The translations under genes were made by a program, and so were the position numbers. Below, in pieces: positions 1 to 16,000 of a stretch of 18,808 nucleotides of DNA (the first letter of the stretch is position 1; each line of letters begins with the position of its first letter). The stretch comes from VBDM01 sp035651815 (GTDB lineage Bacteria; Pseudomonadota; Gammaproteobacteria; Burkholderiales; SG8-39), in NCBI GenBank assembly GCA_035651815.1, contig DASRFB010000102.1, positions 1-18,808 on the forward strand, written 5' to 3'. The notes below the pieces were generated by a model that was given only the letters and a program-made list of their open reading frames with translations, searched no databases and was not told the DNA's origin.

Positions 1-1359
<1,359 letters not shown>

Positions 1360-1373
1360 GGGAGGCTTCCTTC
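1360..1373 (-). promoter_or_regulatory. Ribosome-binding site that decides the ATT start
   Basis: On the minus strand GAAGGAAG (complement of 1366-1373) precedes ATT at 1359-1357 with six bases between AGGAAG and the start. The strength and spacing of this Shine-Dalgarno sequence are the main support for the ATT start, together with the stop codon just upstream. Confidence 0.65.
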
Positions 1374-1673
1374 AAAAGCGCCGCGAACAAACCGCGCGCG
1401 CGGGCGACAGGCGTCGCCGAAGATTAATTTAGCACGATTCCACTCGGCGACACGCCGGTACGGACCGATGGAACCATTCACGGATTTCTTTGCCTTATCA
1501 CGGTCGAAGCGACATGACGAAGCCAACACCGGGAGAGTCGCGCGATCGTTCCCGTGCTCGAGTTCCAGGCGCCCGCGTCCCCCGGCCGGACGCGTGGACG
1601 CCGTCGACCGGACGACACAAACCCCGAAAAAACAGGGCATTGCCTTCCCTCCTCCGCCATCATGATCTGTTCT

Positions 1674-1679
1674 GAAAGG
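1674..1679 (+). promoter_or_regulatory. Ribosome-binding site of glgB
   Basis: GAAAGG lies seven bases before the GTG at 1687. It supports GTG initiation of the first operon gene, since no ATG in the same frame lies close by. Confidence 0.55.
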
Positions 1680-1686
1680 CACCGAC

Positions 1687-3633
1687 GTGGCGACCACGCA
1701 TGACGCTCGGGCGTCCCGCCGCGAGGCTCCGGCGTCCCGGACCCGCGATTCTCTGACCGACTACGACGCCTATTTGTTCAAACAAGGCACGCACGCGCGC
1801 CTCTACGAGCGCCTCGGCGCGCACTTCAGCGCCGACGGCGCCGCGGTGCGCTTCGCCGTGTGGGCGCCGAACGCCGCCGGCGTCTCGGTCATCGGCGACT
1901 GGAACGGCTGGAACCCGGAGAACCTGCAGTTGCGTCCGCGCGACGACGGCTCGGGCGTGTGGGAGGCGCTGGCGCAGGGCGTGCCGCACGGGGCCTGCTA
2001 CAAGTACCGCATCACCTCGCACAACATGGGCTACCAGGTGCAGAAGGCCGACCCCTTCGCGGTCTGCACCGAGGAGGCGCCGCGCACCGCGTCGCGCGTC
2101 TGGCGCCTCGACTACGACTGGGGCGACGCGGATTGGATGGGCTCGCGCCGGCGCGCGAACGCGCTCGACGCGCCGATGTCGGTGTACGAGCTGCACCTCG
2201 GCTCGTGGCGGCGCAGCCCGGACTCGCCGCACCGCGTCCTCGGCTACCGCGACATCGCGCGCGCGCTCGCCGCGTACGTGAAGGAGATGGGCTTCACGCA
2301 CGTCGAGCTCATGCCGGTGACCGAGCACCCGTTCTACGGCTCCTGGGGCTACCAGACGACGGGCTACTTCGCGCCGAGCGCGCGCTACGGCACGCCGCAG
2401 GACTTCATGTGGTTCGTCGACCATCTGCACCAGAACGGCATCGGCGTGATCCTCGACTGGGTGCCGTCGCACTTCCCGAGCGACGAGCACGGGCTCGCCT
2501 ATTTCGACGGCACGCATCTGTTCGAGCACGCCGACGCGCGCCAGGGCTTCCACCCCGAGTGGAACAGCTACATCTTCAACTACGGCCGGCACGAGGTGCG
2601 CGCCTTCCTCACCTCGAGCGCGCTGTTCTGGCTGGAGAAGTACCATATCGACGGCCTGCGCGTGGACGCGGTCGCCTCGATGCTCTATCTCGATTACGCG
2701 CGCAAGCCGGGCGAATGGGTGCCGAACGCGCACGGCGGACACGAGAACCTCGACGCGGTGACCTTCCTGCAGCAGCTGAACGAGGCGGTCTACCGCCATC
2801 ATCCCGACGTGCAGACGATCGCCGAGGAGTCGACCGCGTGGCCGGCGGTGTCGCGGCCGGTGTACATGGGGGGCCTCGGCTTCGGCATGAAGTGGAACAT
2901 GGGCTGGATGCACGACACGCTGTCGTACATGTCGAAGGACCCGGTCCACCGCACGTTCCAGCACGGGCAGCTCACCTTCAGCGCCTGGTACGCGTTCACC
3001 GAGAACTTCGTGCTGCCGCTCTCGCACGACGAGGTCGTGCACGGCAAGGGCTCGCTGATCGGCAAGATGCCCGGCGACGACTGGCAGAAGTTCGCGAACC
3101 TGCGCGCGCTCTACGGCTACATGTGGACGCACCCCGGCAAGAAGCTGCTGTTCATGGGCGACGAATTCGGCCAGCGCCGCGAGTGGACGCACGATCAGAG
3201 CCTCGAGTGGCACGTGCTCGAGTGGGCCGAGCACCGCGGCGTGCGCGACTGGGTGCGCGACCTGAACCGCTACCAGCGCGCGGCGCCGGCGCTCTACGAG
3301 CGGGACTTCGAGCCCGCCGGCTTCGAGTGGATCGATCACAACGACGCGCAGAACAGCGTGCTCTCCTACATCCGCAAGCCGCGCTCGCACGCGCCCACCG
3401 TGCTCGTGGCCTGCAACTTCACGCCGGTGCCGCGCTGGGGCTACGTGCTCGGCGTGCCGCGCGGCGGATGGTGGCGCGAGGTGCTGAACAGCGACGCCTC
3501 GTGCTATTTCGGCAGCGGCATGGGCAACGCGGGCGGCGTGCACGCGCGCGCGGAAGCCGCGCACGGGCGGCCGTTCTCGCTCAGCCTGACGCTGCCGCCG
3601 CTTTCCGTGGTGATCTTCGAAAGTGAAGCTTAA
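1687..3633 (+). CDS. glgB: 1,4-alpha-glucan branching enzyme (GH13_9)
   Basis: GlgB cuts an alpha-1,4-glucan chain and rejoins the piece in alpha-1,6 linkage, making the branches of glycogen in the cytoplasm. The 648-residue protein has a CBM48 module (about 37-125, with FAVWAPNA and GDWNGW), the GH13 catalytic barrel (about 155-520) and a C-terminal beta domain. The catalytic residues are D327 (LRVDAVASM), E380 (TIAEES) and D448 (PLSHDEVVHGKGS). The intervals of 53 and 68 residues equal those of the E. coli enzyme (D405/E458/D526). It is shorter than the roughly 730-residue E. coli form because it lacks the extra N-terminal module, an established short GlgB type. The start is a GTG with GAAAGG seven bases upstream. 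As first gene of the operon it lies next to glgE, whose linear product it would branch. Its end overlaps the glgE start by 11 bases. Confidence 0.97.
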   Translation: MATTHDARASRREAPASRTRDSLTDYDAYLFKQGTHARLYERLGAHFSADGAAVRFAVWAPNAAGVSVIGDWNGWNPENLQLRPRDDGSGVWEALAQGVPHGACYKYRITSHNMGYQVQKADPFAVCTEEAPRTASRVWRLDYDWGDADWMGSRRRANALDAPMSVYELHLGSWRRSPDSPHRVLGYRDIARALAAYVKEMGFTHVELMPVTEHPFYGSWGYQTTGYFAPSARYGTPQDFMWFVDHLHQNGIGVILDWVPSHFPSDEHGLAYFDGTHLFEHADARQGFHPEWNSYIFNYGRHEVRAFLTSSALFWLEKYHIDGLRVDAVASMLYLDYARKPGEWVPNAHGGHENLDAVTFLQQLNEAVYRHHPDVQTIAEESTAWPAVSRPVYMGGLGFGMKWNMGWMHDTLSYMSKDPVHRTFQHGQLTFSAWYAFTENFVLPLSHDEVVHGKGSLIGKMPGDDWQKFANLRALYGYMWTHPGKKLLFMGDEFGQRREWTHDQSLEWHVLEWAEHRGVRDWVRDLNRYQRAAPALYERDFEPAGFEWIDHNDAQNSVLSYIRKPRSHAPTVLVACNFTPVPRWGYVLGVPRGGWWREVLNSDASCYFGSGMGNAGGVHARAEAAHGRPFSLSLTLPPLSVVIFESEA

Positions 3634-5659
3634 GGACACGGCCCTCACCCCGGGTCCCGTCCCGCCGGGGCGGGAGCGGGAGGACGCGGCGCGCGCGCTG
3701 CAGCGCGTCGCCGACGGAAGGAAGCGCGCGGTCGTCGAGTCGGTGACCCCGATGGTCGACCACGGGCGCTTCATGGCGAAGCGCTGCGCCGGCGACACCG
3801 TCACCGTCGAGGCCGACGTCTTCGTCGACGGCCACGACGTTCCGCGCGCGCTGCTGCTTCACCGCAAGCAGGGCGGCAAGCGCTGGAACGAGGCGCCGAT
3901 GAGCTTGCTCGCGAACGACCGCTGGCGCGGCGAGCTCCCGGTGCCCGAGATCGGCGTCTACGAATACACGATCGCCGCCTGGGCGGACGCGTTCGCGTCG
4001 TGGCGGCGCGACCTCGCGCGCTGGAGCGAAGCGGAGGACGTCGCGGTGTCGCTCGCGGTCGGCGCGATGATCGTCGGCGCGGCCGCCGAGCGCGCGCGCG
4101 GCGCGGACGCGAAGCGCCTCGAGGAGGCGAGCCAGCGCCTCGCGGGCGGCGCATCGCTCGAGGACCGGCGCGCGGCGGCGAACGATCCCTCGCTCGAGGC
4201 GCTCGTCGCCGCCTATCCCGACCGCGCCACGATCACGACCTTCGAGCCGGTGCTCGCGCTGCGCGTCGATCCGCCGCTCGCGCGCTTCTCGAGCTGGTAC
4301 GAGATGTTCCCGCGGAGCGCCGCCGGCGGCGGGCGCCACGGCACGTTCCGCGACGTCGAGGCGCGGCTGGATTATGTCGAGGCGCTCGGCTTCGACGTGC
4401 TGTACTTCCCGCCGATCCATCCGATCGGCAGGACGCAGCGCAAGGGGCCGAACAACGCCGTCGTCTCGGGATCGGGCGACCCGGGCAGCCCGTGGGCGAT
4501 CGGATCGGCCGAGGGCGGCCACAAGGCGATCCACCCCGAGCTCGGCACGCCCGAAGACTTCCGGCGCCTGGTGCGCGCGGCGCGCGAGCGCGGGATCGAG
4601 CTCGCGCTCGACATCGCGTTCCAGGCCTCGCCCGACCATCCCTACGTGAAGGCGCATCCCGACTGGTTCCGCCACCGGCCCGACGGCTCGATCCAGTACG
4701 CCGAGAACCCGCCGAAGAAATACCAGGACATCTATCCCTTCGACTTCGAGAGCGAGTCGTGGTCGGCGCTGTGGCACGAGCTGCGCGACGTGTTCCTGCA
4801 CTGGATCGCCCAGGGCGTGCGCGTGTTCCGCGTCGACAACCCGCACACCAAGCCCTTCGCGTTCTGGGAATGGGCGATCGCCGAGGTGAAGCGCGAGCAC
4901 CCCGATGTGATTTTCCTGTCCGAGGCGTTCACGCGGCCGAAGGTGATGCATCGCCTGGCGAAGCTCGGCTTCTCGCAGTCGTACACCTACTACGCGTGGC
5001 GCAACGCCAAGGGCGAGCTCGTCGATTATTTCACCGAGCTATCGCGGCACGCCTCGCGCGAGTACTTCCGCCCGAACGTCTGGCCGAACACGCCCGACAT
5101 CCTCACCGCGGCGCTGCAGACGGGCGGGCGCGCGGCGTTCATGTCGCGCTTCGTGCTCGCCGCGACGCTGTCGGCCAACTACGGGATCTACGGCCCGGCG
5201 TTCGAGCTGCAGGAGCACGTGCCGCTCGAGAACGGCAGCGAGGAGTACCGCGACTCGGAGAAGTACCAGATCCGCGACTGGCACCTCGAGCGCCCGGACA
5301 GCCTCAAGGGGCTGATCGCGACGCTGAACCGCATCCGGCGCGACAACCCGGCGCTGCAGCAGGACTGGCGGCTCGCTTTCCACCCGGTCGACAACGACCA
5401 GATCCTCTGCTACTCGAAGACGACCGCCGACCTCTCGAACGTGATGCTCGTCGCCGTCAATCTCGACCCGCGCAACGTGCAGTCGGGCTGGGTCGACCTC
5501 GCGCTGGGCGAGCTCGGCATCGACACGCCGCCCTTCGAAGTCCACGACCTTCTCACCGACGCGCGCTACACCTGGAACGGGCCGCGCAACTATCTCGAGC
5601 TGCGCCCGCACGACGTTCCCGCGCACGTCTTCCGGGTCGTTCCGGGTTCCAACGTCTAG
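3623..5659 (+). CDS. glgE: Alpha-1,4-glucan:maltose-1-phosphate maltosyltransferase GlgE (GH13_3)
   Basis: GlgE transfers maltosyl units from alpha-maltose-1-phosphate to the non-reducing end of an alpha-1,4-glucan, releasing phosphate. It builds glycogen without ADP-glucose. The protein has 678 residues, a usual length. An N-terminal domain begins near residue 36 (RAVVESVTP), and the catalytic barrel follows with FPPIHPIGR and KGPNN. Nucleophile D405 (FRVDNPHTKP), acid/base E434 (FLSEAF) and D492 (NTPDI) are spaced almost exactly as in the Streptomyces coelicolor enzyme (D394/E423/D480). The GTG start at 3623 lies inside the end of glgB, with an 11-base overlap and only a weak upstream purine run. 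No other in-frame start keeps the N-terminal domain, so translation is probably coupled to glgB. The next gene supplies its substrate. Confidence 0.96.
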   Translation: MKLKDTALTPGPVPPGREREDAARALQRVADGRKRAVVESVTPMVDHGRFMAKRCAGDTVTVEADVFVDGHDVPRALLLHRKQGGKRWNEAPMSLLANDRWRGELPVPEIGVYEYTIAAWADAFASWRRDLARWSEAEDVAVSLAVGAMIVGAAAERARGADAKRLEEASQRLAGGASLEDRRAAANDPSLEALVAAYPDRATITTFEPVLALRVDPPLARFSSWYEMFPRSAAGGGRHGTFRDVEARLDYVEALGFDVLYFPPIHPIGRTQRKGPNNAVVSGSGDPGSPWAIGSAEGGHKAIHPELGTPEDFRRLVRAARERGIELALDIAFQASPDHPYVKAHPDWFRHRPDGSIQYAENPPKKYQDIYPFDFESESWSALWHELRDVFLHWIAQGVRVFRVDNPHTKPFAFWEWAIAEVKREHPDVIFLSEAFTRPKVMHRLAKLGFSQSYTYYAWRNAKGELVDYFTELSRHASREYFRPNVWPNTPDILTAALQTGGRAAFMSRFVLAATLSANYGIYGPAFELQEHVPLENGSEEYRDSEKYQIRDWHLERPDSLKGLIATLNRIRRDNPALQQDWRLAFHPVDNDQILCYSKTTADLSNVMLVAVNLDPRNVQSGWVDLALGELGIDTPPFEVHDLLTDARYTWNGPRNYLELRPHDVPAHVFRVVPGSNV

Positions 5660-5666
5660 GCCCGCC

Positions 5667-9101
<3,435 letters not shown>

Positions 9102-9112
9102 GGCTCGCGTCG

Positions 9113-11264
<2,152 letters not shown>

Positions 11265-11281
<17 letters not shown>

Positions 11282-13061
11282 GATGCCCTTCGGCGCGTCG
11301 CCGGTCGACGGCGGCGGCGCGCGCTTTCGCCTGTGGGCGCCCGCGGCGAAGACGGTGGAGCTGTGCCTCGGCGACGAGACGCTCGCGATGGATCGCGCGG
11401 GCGACGGATGGTTCGAGACGACGCGGCCGGCGCGCGCCGGCGCCCGCTATCGCTATCGCATCGACCGCGATCTGCTCGTCCCCGATCCCGCGTCGCGCTT
11501 CAACCCCGACGACGTCCACGCGCCGAGCGAGCTGGTCGACCCGCTCGCGTACGAGTGGCGCGACGGCGCCTGGCGCGGGCGGCCGTGGGAGGAGGCCGTG
11601 ATCTACGAGCTGCACGTCGGGACGTTCAGCCCCGAGGGCACGTACGCGGGCGTCGAGCGCCGCCTCGATGCGCTCGCCGGCCTCGGCGTGACCGCGGTCG
11701 AGCTGATGCCGCTCGCCGACTTCCCCGGCGCGCGCGGCTGGGGCTACGACGGCGTGCTGCCGTACGCGCCCGACTCCGCGTACGGCCGGCCCGAGGACCT
11801 GAAGCGCCTGGTCGACGGCGCGCACGCGCGCGGGCTGATGATGTTCCTCGACGTCGTCTACAACCACTTCGGGCCCGACGGCAACTACCTGCACGCGTAC
11901 GCGCGGCAGTTCTTCACCGAGCGCTACGCGACTCCGTGGGGAGCGGCGATCGACTTCGAGGACGAGCGCCCGGTGCGCGAGTTCTTCGTCCAGAACGCGC
12001 TCTACTGGCTCGAGGAATACCGCTTCGACGGGCTGCGCTTCGACGCGGTGCACGCGATCCACGACGCGTCGCGCCCCGACATCGTCGAGGAGATCGCCGA
12101 CCGCGTGCGCTCGGGCCCCGGGCGCGAGCGCGAGATCCACCTCGTGCTCGAGAACGACGCCAACCGCGCGCGCTACCTCGCGCGCGGGCCCGACGGCCGG
12201 CCGCGCCGGTACACGGCGCAGTGGAACGACGACGCGCACCACGCCTTCCATGTGCTGCTGACCGGCGAGTCGGACGGCTACTACTCCGACTACGCCGACA
12301 AGCCCGCGGCGCGGCTCGCGCGCTGCCTCGCGCAGGGGTTCGCGTACCAGGGCGAGCCTTCGGCGTTCCGCGACGGCGAGACCCGCGGCGAGCCGAGCGC
12401 GCACCTGCCGCCGACCGCGTTCGTGTCGTTCATCCAGAACCACGACCAGGTCGGCAACCGCGCGCTGGGCGAGCGCATCTCGCGGCTCGCTTCCGAGGCG
12501 GCGCTCGAGGTCGCGATGACGGTATTGCTGCTCGCTCCCTCGCCGCCGATGCTCTTCATGGGCGACGAGTTCGCGGCCGCGACGCCGTTCCTGTTCTTCT
12601 GCGATTTCTCGGGAGACCTCGCGCGCGCGGTGACCGAGGGGCGCAGGCGCGAGTTCGCGGGCTTCGAGAAGTTCCGCGACCCCGCGGCCGCGGATCCGAT
12701 CCCCGATCCCGGCGACCCTGGGACCTTCGAGCGCTCGAAGCTCGACTGGGCGAGCCTCTCGCGCGAACCGCACGCTTCCTTCCTCGCGACCGTGCGGCGG
12801 CTGCTCGAGCTGCGCCGGCGCGAGATCGTGCCGCTCGTCTCCGGGATCCGCGGCGGCAGCGCATCGACGCTCGAGATCGGCGCGCGCGCGATCGAGGTGC
12901 GCTGGCCGAGCGGCGCCGCCGAGCTCGTGCTGCTCGCCAATCTCGGCGATGCGCCCGAGCCGTTGCGCGAGCCGCCCGCCGGGCGCCTGATCCACGCGAC
13001 GCACGCGGACGCGCGCGGCACGCGGCTGCCCGCGTGGTCCGCGAGCTGGTGGCTGCGATGA
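11265..13061 (+). CDS. treZ: Malto-oligosyltrehalose trehalohydrolase (GH13_10)
   Basis: TreZ releases free trehalose from maltooligosyl-trehalose, the product of TreY, leaving a chain two glucoses shorter. The 598-residue protein starts with a small beta module (about 7-95, with GARFRLWAPAAKTVELCL), followed by the GH13 barrel. Catalytic residues are D260 (GLRFDAVHAI), E296 (LVLENDAN) and D394 (IQNHDQVGN). Length and triad spacing fit TreZ rather than GlgX. ATG 11265 has GGA eight bases upstream (11254-11256), giving a 17-base overlap with glgX. An in-frame ATG at 11283, just past the glgX stop, is the alternative and would remove six residues outside any domain. The stop overlaps the next start in an ATGA at 13058-13061, so translation is coupled to its TreY partner. 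Confidence 0.96.
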
Positions 13062-16000
13062 ACGACGCCTCCGAGGCCGCCATCCTCGACCGGCTGTGCG
13101 GCCTGTGCGGCATCGAGACGACCTACCTCGACGTCTGGAAGCGCCCGCACCAGGCGCCGCAGGACACCAAGCTCGCGCTCTTGCGCGCGATGGGCGTCGA
13201 CGCCGGCGACGGCGACGGCGCGCAGGCCGCGGCCGCGCTGGCCGAGGCCGAGGAGCGGCGCTGGCGCGAGGCGCTGCCCGCGGCCACCGTGGTGCGCGAG
13301 CGCGAGTCGCCGCTGCGCGTCACGCTCGTGCTCGGCGCCGATGCCGACCCGGCGAAGATCGACTGGCTGCTCGAGCTCGAGAACGGCGAGCGCGTCGCCG
13401 GCGCGCTGCGCGCCGGGACGCTGCGCGAGCTCGAGGCGCGCGACATCGGCGGCGCGCGCCACGTCCGCTACGCGCTCGAGCTGCCGATCGCGCCCGAGGC
13501 CGGGTATCACTGGTTCAGCCTGCGCGAGTCCGGCGCGGCGCAGCGCGTGCTCGCGGCGACGCGGCTGATCGCGTGCCCGGCGCGCTGCTTCCAGCCGGCG
13601 GGCTTCGCGGGCGACCTCGAAAATGCGGGCCGCGTCTGGGGACCGGCGCTGCAGCTCTACGCGGTGCGCTCGCGGCGCAACTGGGGCGTCGGCGACTATA
13701 GCGATCTCGCCGAGGGCATCGAAGCGGCGGCCGCGCTCGGCGCCGGCATCGTGGGCGTGAATCCGCTGCACGCCTTGTTCCCGACGCGCCCGGAGGACGC
13801 GAGCCCGTACAGCCCGTCGAGCCGCCTCGCGCTCAACGTCCTCTATCTCGACGTGGAGCTCATCCCCGAGCTCGCCGAGTCCGACGACGAGCGCGCGCGG
13901 GTCGCTGCGCCCGGGTTCCAGGCGGCGCTGCGCGCGCTGCGCGAGAAGCCGCTCGTCGACTACGCCGGCGTCGCGCGCGTCAAGCTCGACGTGCTCGAGC
14001 GGCTCTACCGCCGCTTCCGCGAGACCGCGCTCGCGGGCGATCGCGGCCGCGCGTTCCGCGCCTTCCAGGCCGAGGGCGGCGAGCGCCTGCGGCTGCACGC
14101 GCTGTTCGAGGCGCTGCAGGAGCGCTTCGTCGCCGAGGACCCCGGCGTGTGGGGCTGGCCCGCGTGGCCCGAGCCGTACCGCGATCCGGCCTCGCCCGAG
14201 GTCGAGCGCTTCGCGCGCGAGCATCTCGAGCGAGTCGAGTTCTGGCAGTGGCTGCAGTGGCACGCGCAGACGCAGGTCGCGCGCGCCCAGCGCCGCGCGC
14301 TCGAGCTCGGGATGCCGATCGGGCTCTACCTCGACCTCGCGGTCGGCGCGCACCCGGGCGGGGCGGAGACGTGGATGCAGCGCGGCCTGTACGCGAGCGA
14401 GGCGAGCGTCGGCGCGCCGCCCGACGAGTTCAACCTCAAGGGCCAGGACTGGGGACTGCCGCCCGTGATCCCGCAGCGCCTGGCGCAGGCGCGCTACGAG
14501 GGCTTCGTCGCACTCCTGCGCGCGAACATGAGGAACGCGGGCGCGCTGCGCATCGACCACGTGATGGCGCTGATGCGATTGTTCTGGGTGCCGCCGCAGG
14601 CGTCGCCCAGGGAAGGCACCTACGTCGATTATCCCTTCGCCGACCTGCTCGGGATCCTGTGCCTCGAGAGCGTGCGCAACCGCTGCATCGTCGTGGGCGA
14701 GGACCTCGGCACGGTGCCCGACGAGGTGTTCACGGCGCTGCGCGAGCACGGCATCCTGTCGTACCGCCCGATCTGGTTCGAGCGCGACGGCCAGGGCGGC
14801 TTCCAGGTGCCCGAGCGCTACCCGGCGCAGGCGCTGGTCACGGTGAGCACGCACGACCTGCCGACGCTGCGCGGCTTCTGGCGCGGCGCCGATCTCGAGA
14901 CGCGCCAGCGCCTGCAGCTCTTTCCCGACGAGGAGGTGCGCGCGCGCCAGGTGAGCGGCCGCCGCGAGGACCGCTCCCGCCTGGTGCAGGCGCTCGAGCG
15001 CGCCGGGCTCGCGCCGCCGGGCGCGGCGCCCGAGCGCGGCGACACGGACGACGCGTTCATGGTCGCGGTGCACGCGTATCTCGCGCGCACGCCCGCGAAG
15101 CTGCTCACCTTCCAGATGGAGGACGTGTTCGGCGAGGTCGAGCAGGTGAACCTGCCCGGGACGACCGAGGACCGCCACCCGAACTGGCGGCGCAAGCTCG
15201 CCGAGGACGTCGAGGGGTGGGCGCGCGACGCGCGCGTGCTCGCGCTGGTCGAGGCGCTCTCGCGCGAGCGCGGTCCCGCCGAGCCGCGCGACCGGCCGCG
15301 CCGGCCCGACGCGCCCGCGGCCGCGCTCGCGATCCCGCGCGCGACCTACCGGCTGCAGTTCAACAAGGCGTTCACGTTCGCCGACGCGACGCGCATCGTG
15401 CCCTATCTCGCCGCGCTCGGCGTGAGCCACGTCTACGCGTCGTCGTGGCTGAAGGCGCGGCCGGGCAGCACGCACGGCTACGACATCACCGATCACGCGA
15501 GCTTCAATCCCGAGATCGGAACCGCCGAGGAGTTCGACGCCTTCGCGCGCGCGCTCGCCGGGCGCGGGATGAAGCAGCTCCTCGACATCGTGCCGAACCA
15601 CATGGGCGTGATGGGGGCCGACAACGCCTGGTGGCTCGACGTGCTCGAGAACGGCCCGGCGTCGCTCTACTCCGGGTACTTCGACATCGACTGGGAGCCG
15701 GCGCTCCCCGAGCTGCGCGGCAAGGTGCTGCTGCCGGTGCTCGGCAGCCAGTACGGGACGGCGCTCGAGTCGGGCGAGATCCGGCTCGCGTTCGACGCGG
15801 GCTCGGGCGAGCTCGGCGTGCGCTATTTCGCGCACCGCTTCCCGCTCGATCCGCGCGACTATCCGCGGGTGCTCGAGCGCGGGATCGCGCGCCTCGCGGA
15901 GAAGCTGGGCGCCGGCAGCGCGACGCTCGCCGAGTACCGGAGCCTGGCGACGGCGTTCGGCCACCTGCCCGGGCGCGACGAGACCGCGCCCGGGAAGAAG

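Larger units (their letters stand above)
1360..1686. promoter_or_regulatory. Divergent intergenic region between the response regulator and glgB
   Basis: These 327 bases must hold the promoters of both divergent transcripts, since no gene is supported here. An AT-rich patch at about 1420-1441, conspicuous in this GC-rich sequence, contains TAAATT on the minus strand and could be the -10 region of the regulator gene. For glgB, a weak TTGCCT at 1640-1645 followed by CATGAT at 1661-1666 (15-base spacing) is the nearest thing to a sigma-70 promoter. I looked for a sigma-54 element (TGGCAC-N5-TTGC type) on both strands and found no good match, so the sequence does not show direct control of glgB by its neighbour. 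I see no convincing inverted-repeat operator or terminator. Confidence 0.4.

Noticed and set aside
1486..1496. Possible sigma-54 element around the TTTCTTTGCC upstream of glgB
   Set aside because: The spacing between the GG and GC dinucleotides is wrong (eight bases rather than ten) and the rest of the -24 box is missing.
11333..13057. Upstream extension of the malQ-treY frame through treZ
   Set aside because: It is the shadow of treZ in another frame. The MalQ N-terminus begins at ATG 13058, which overlaps the treZ stop.
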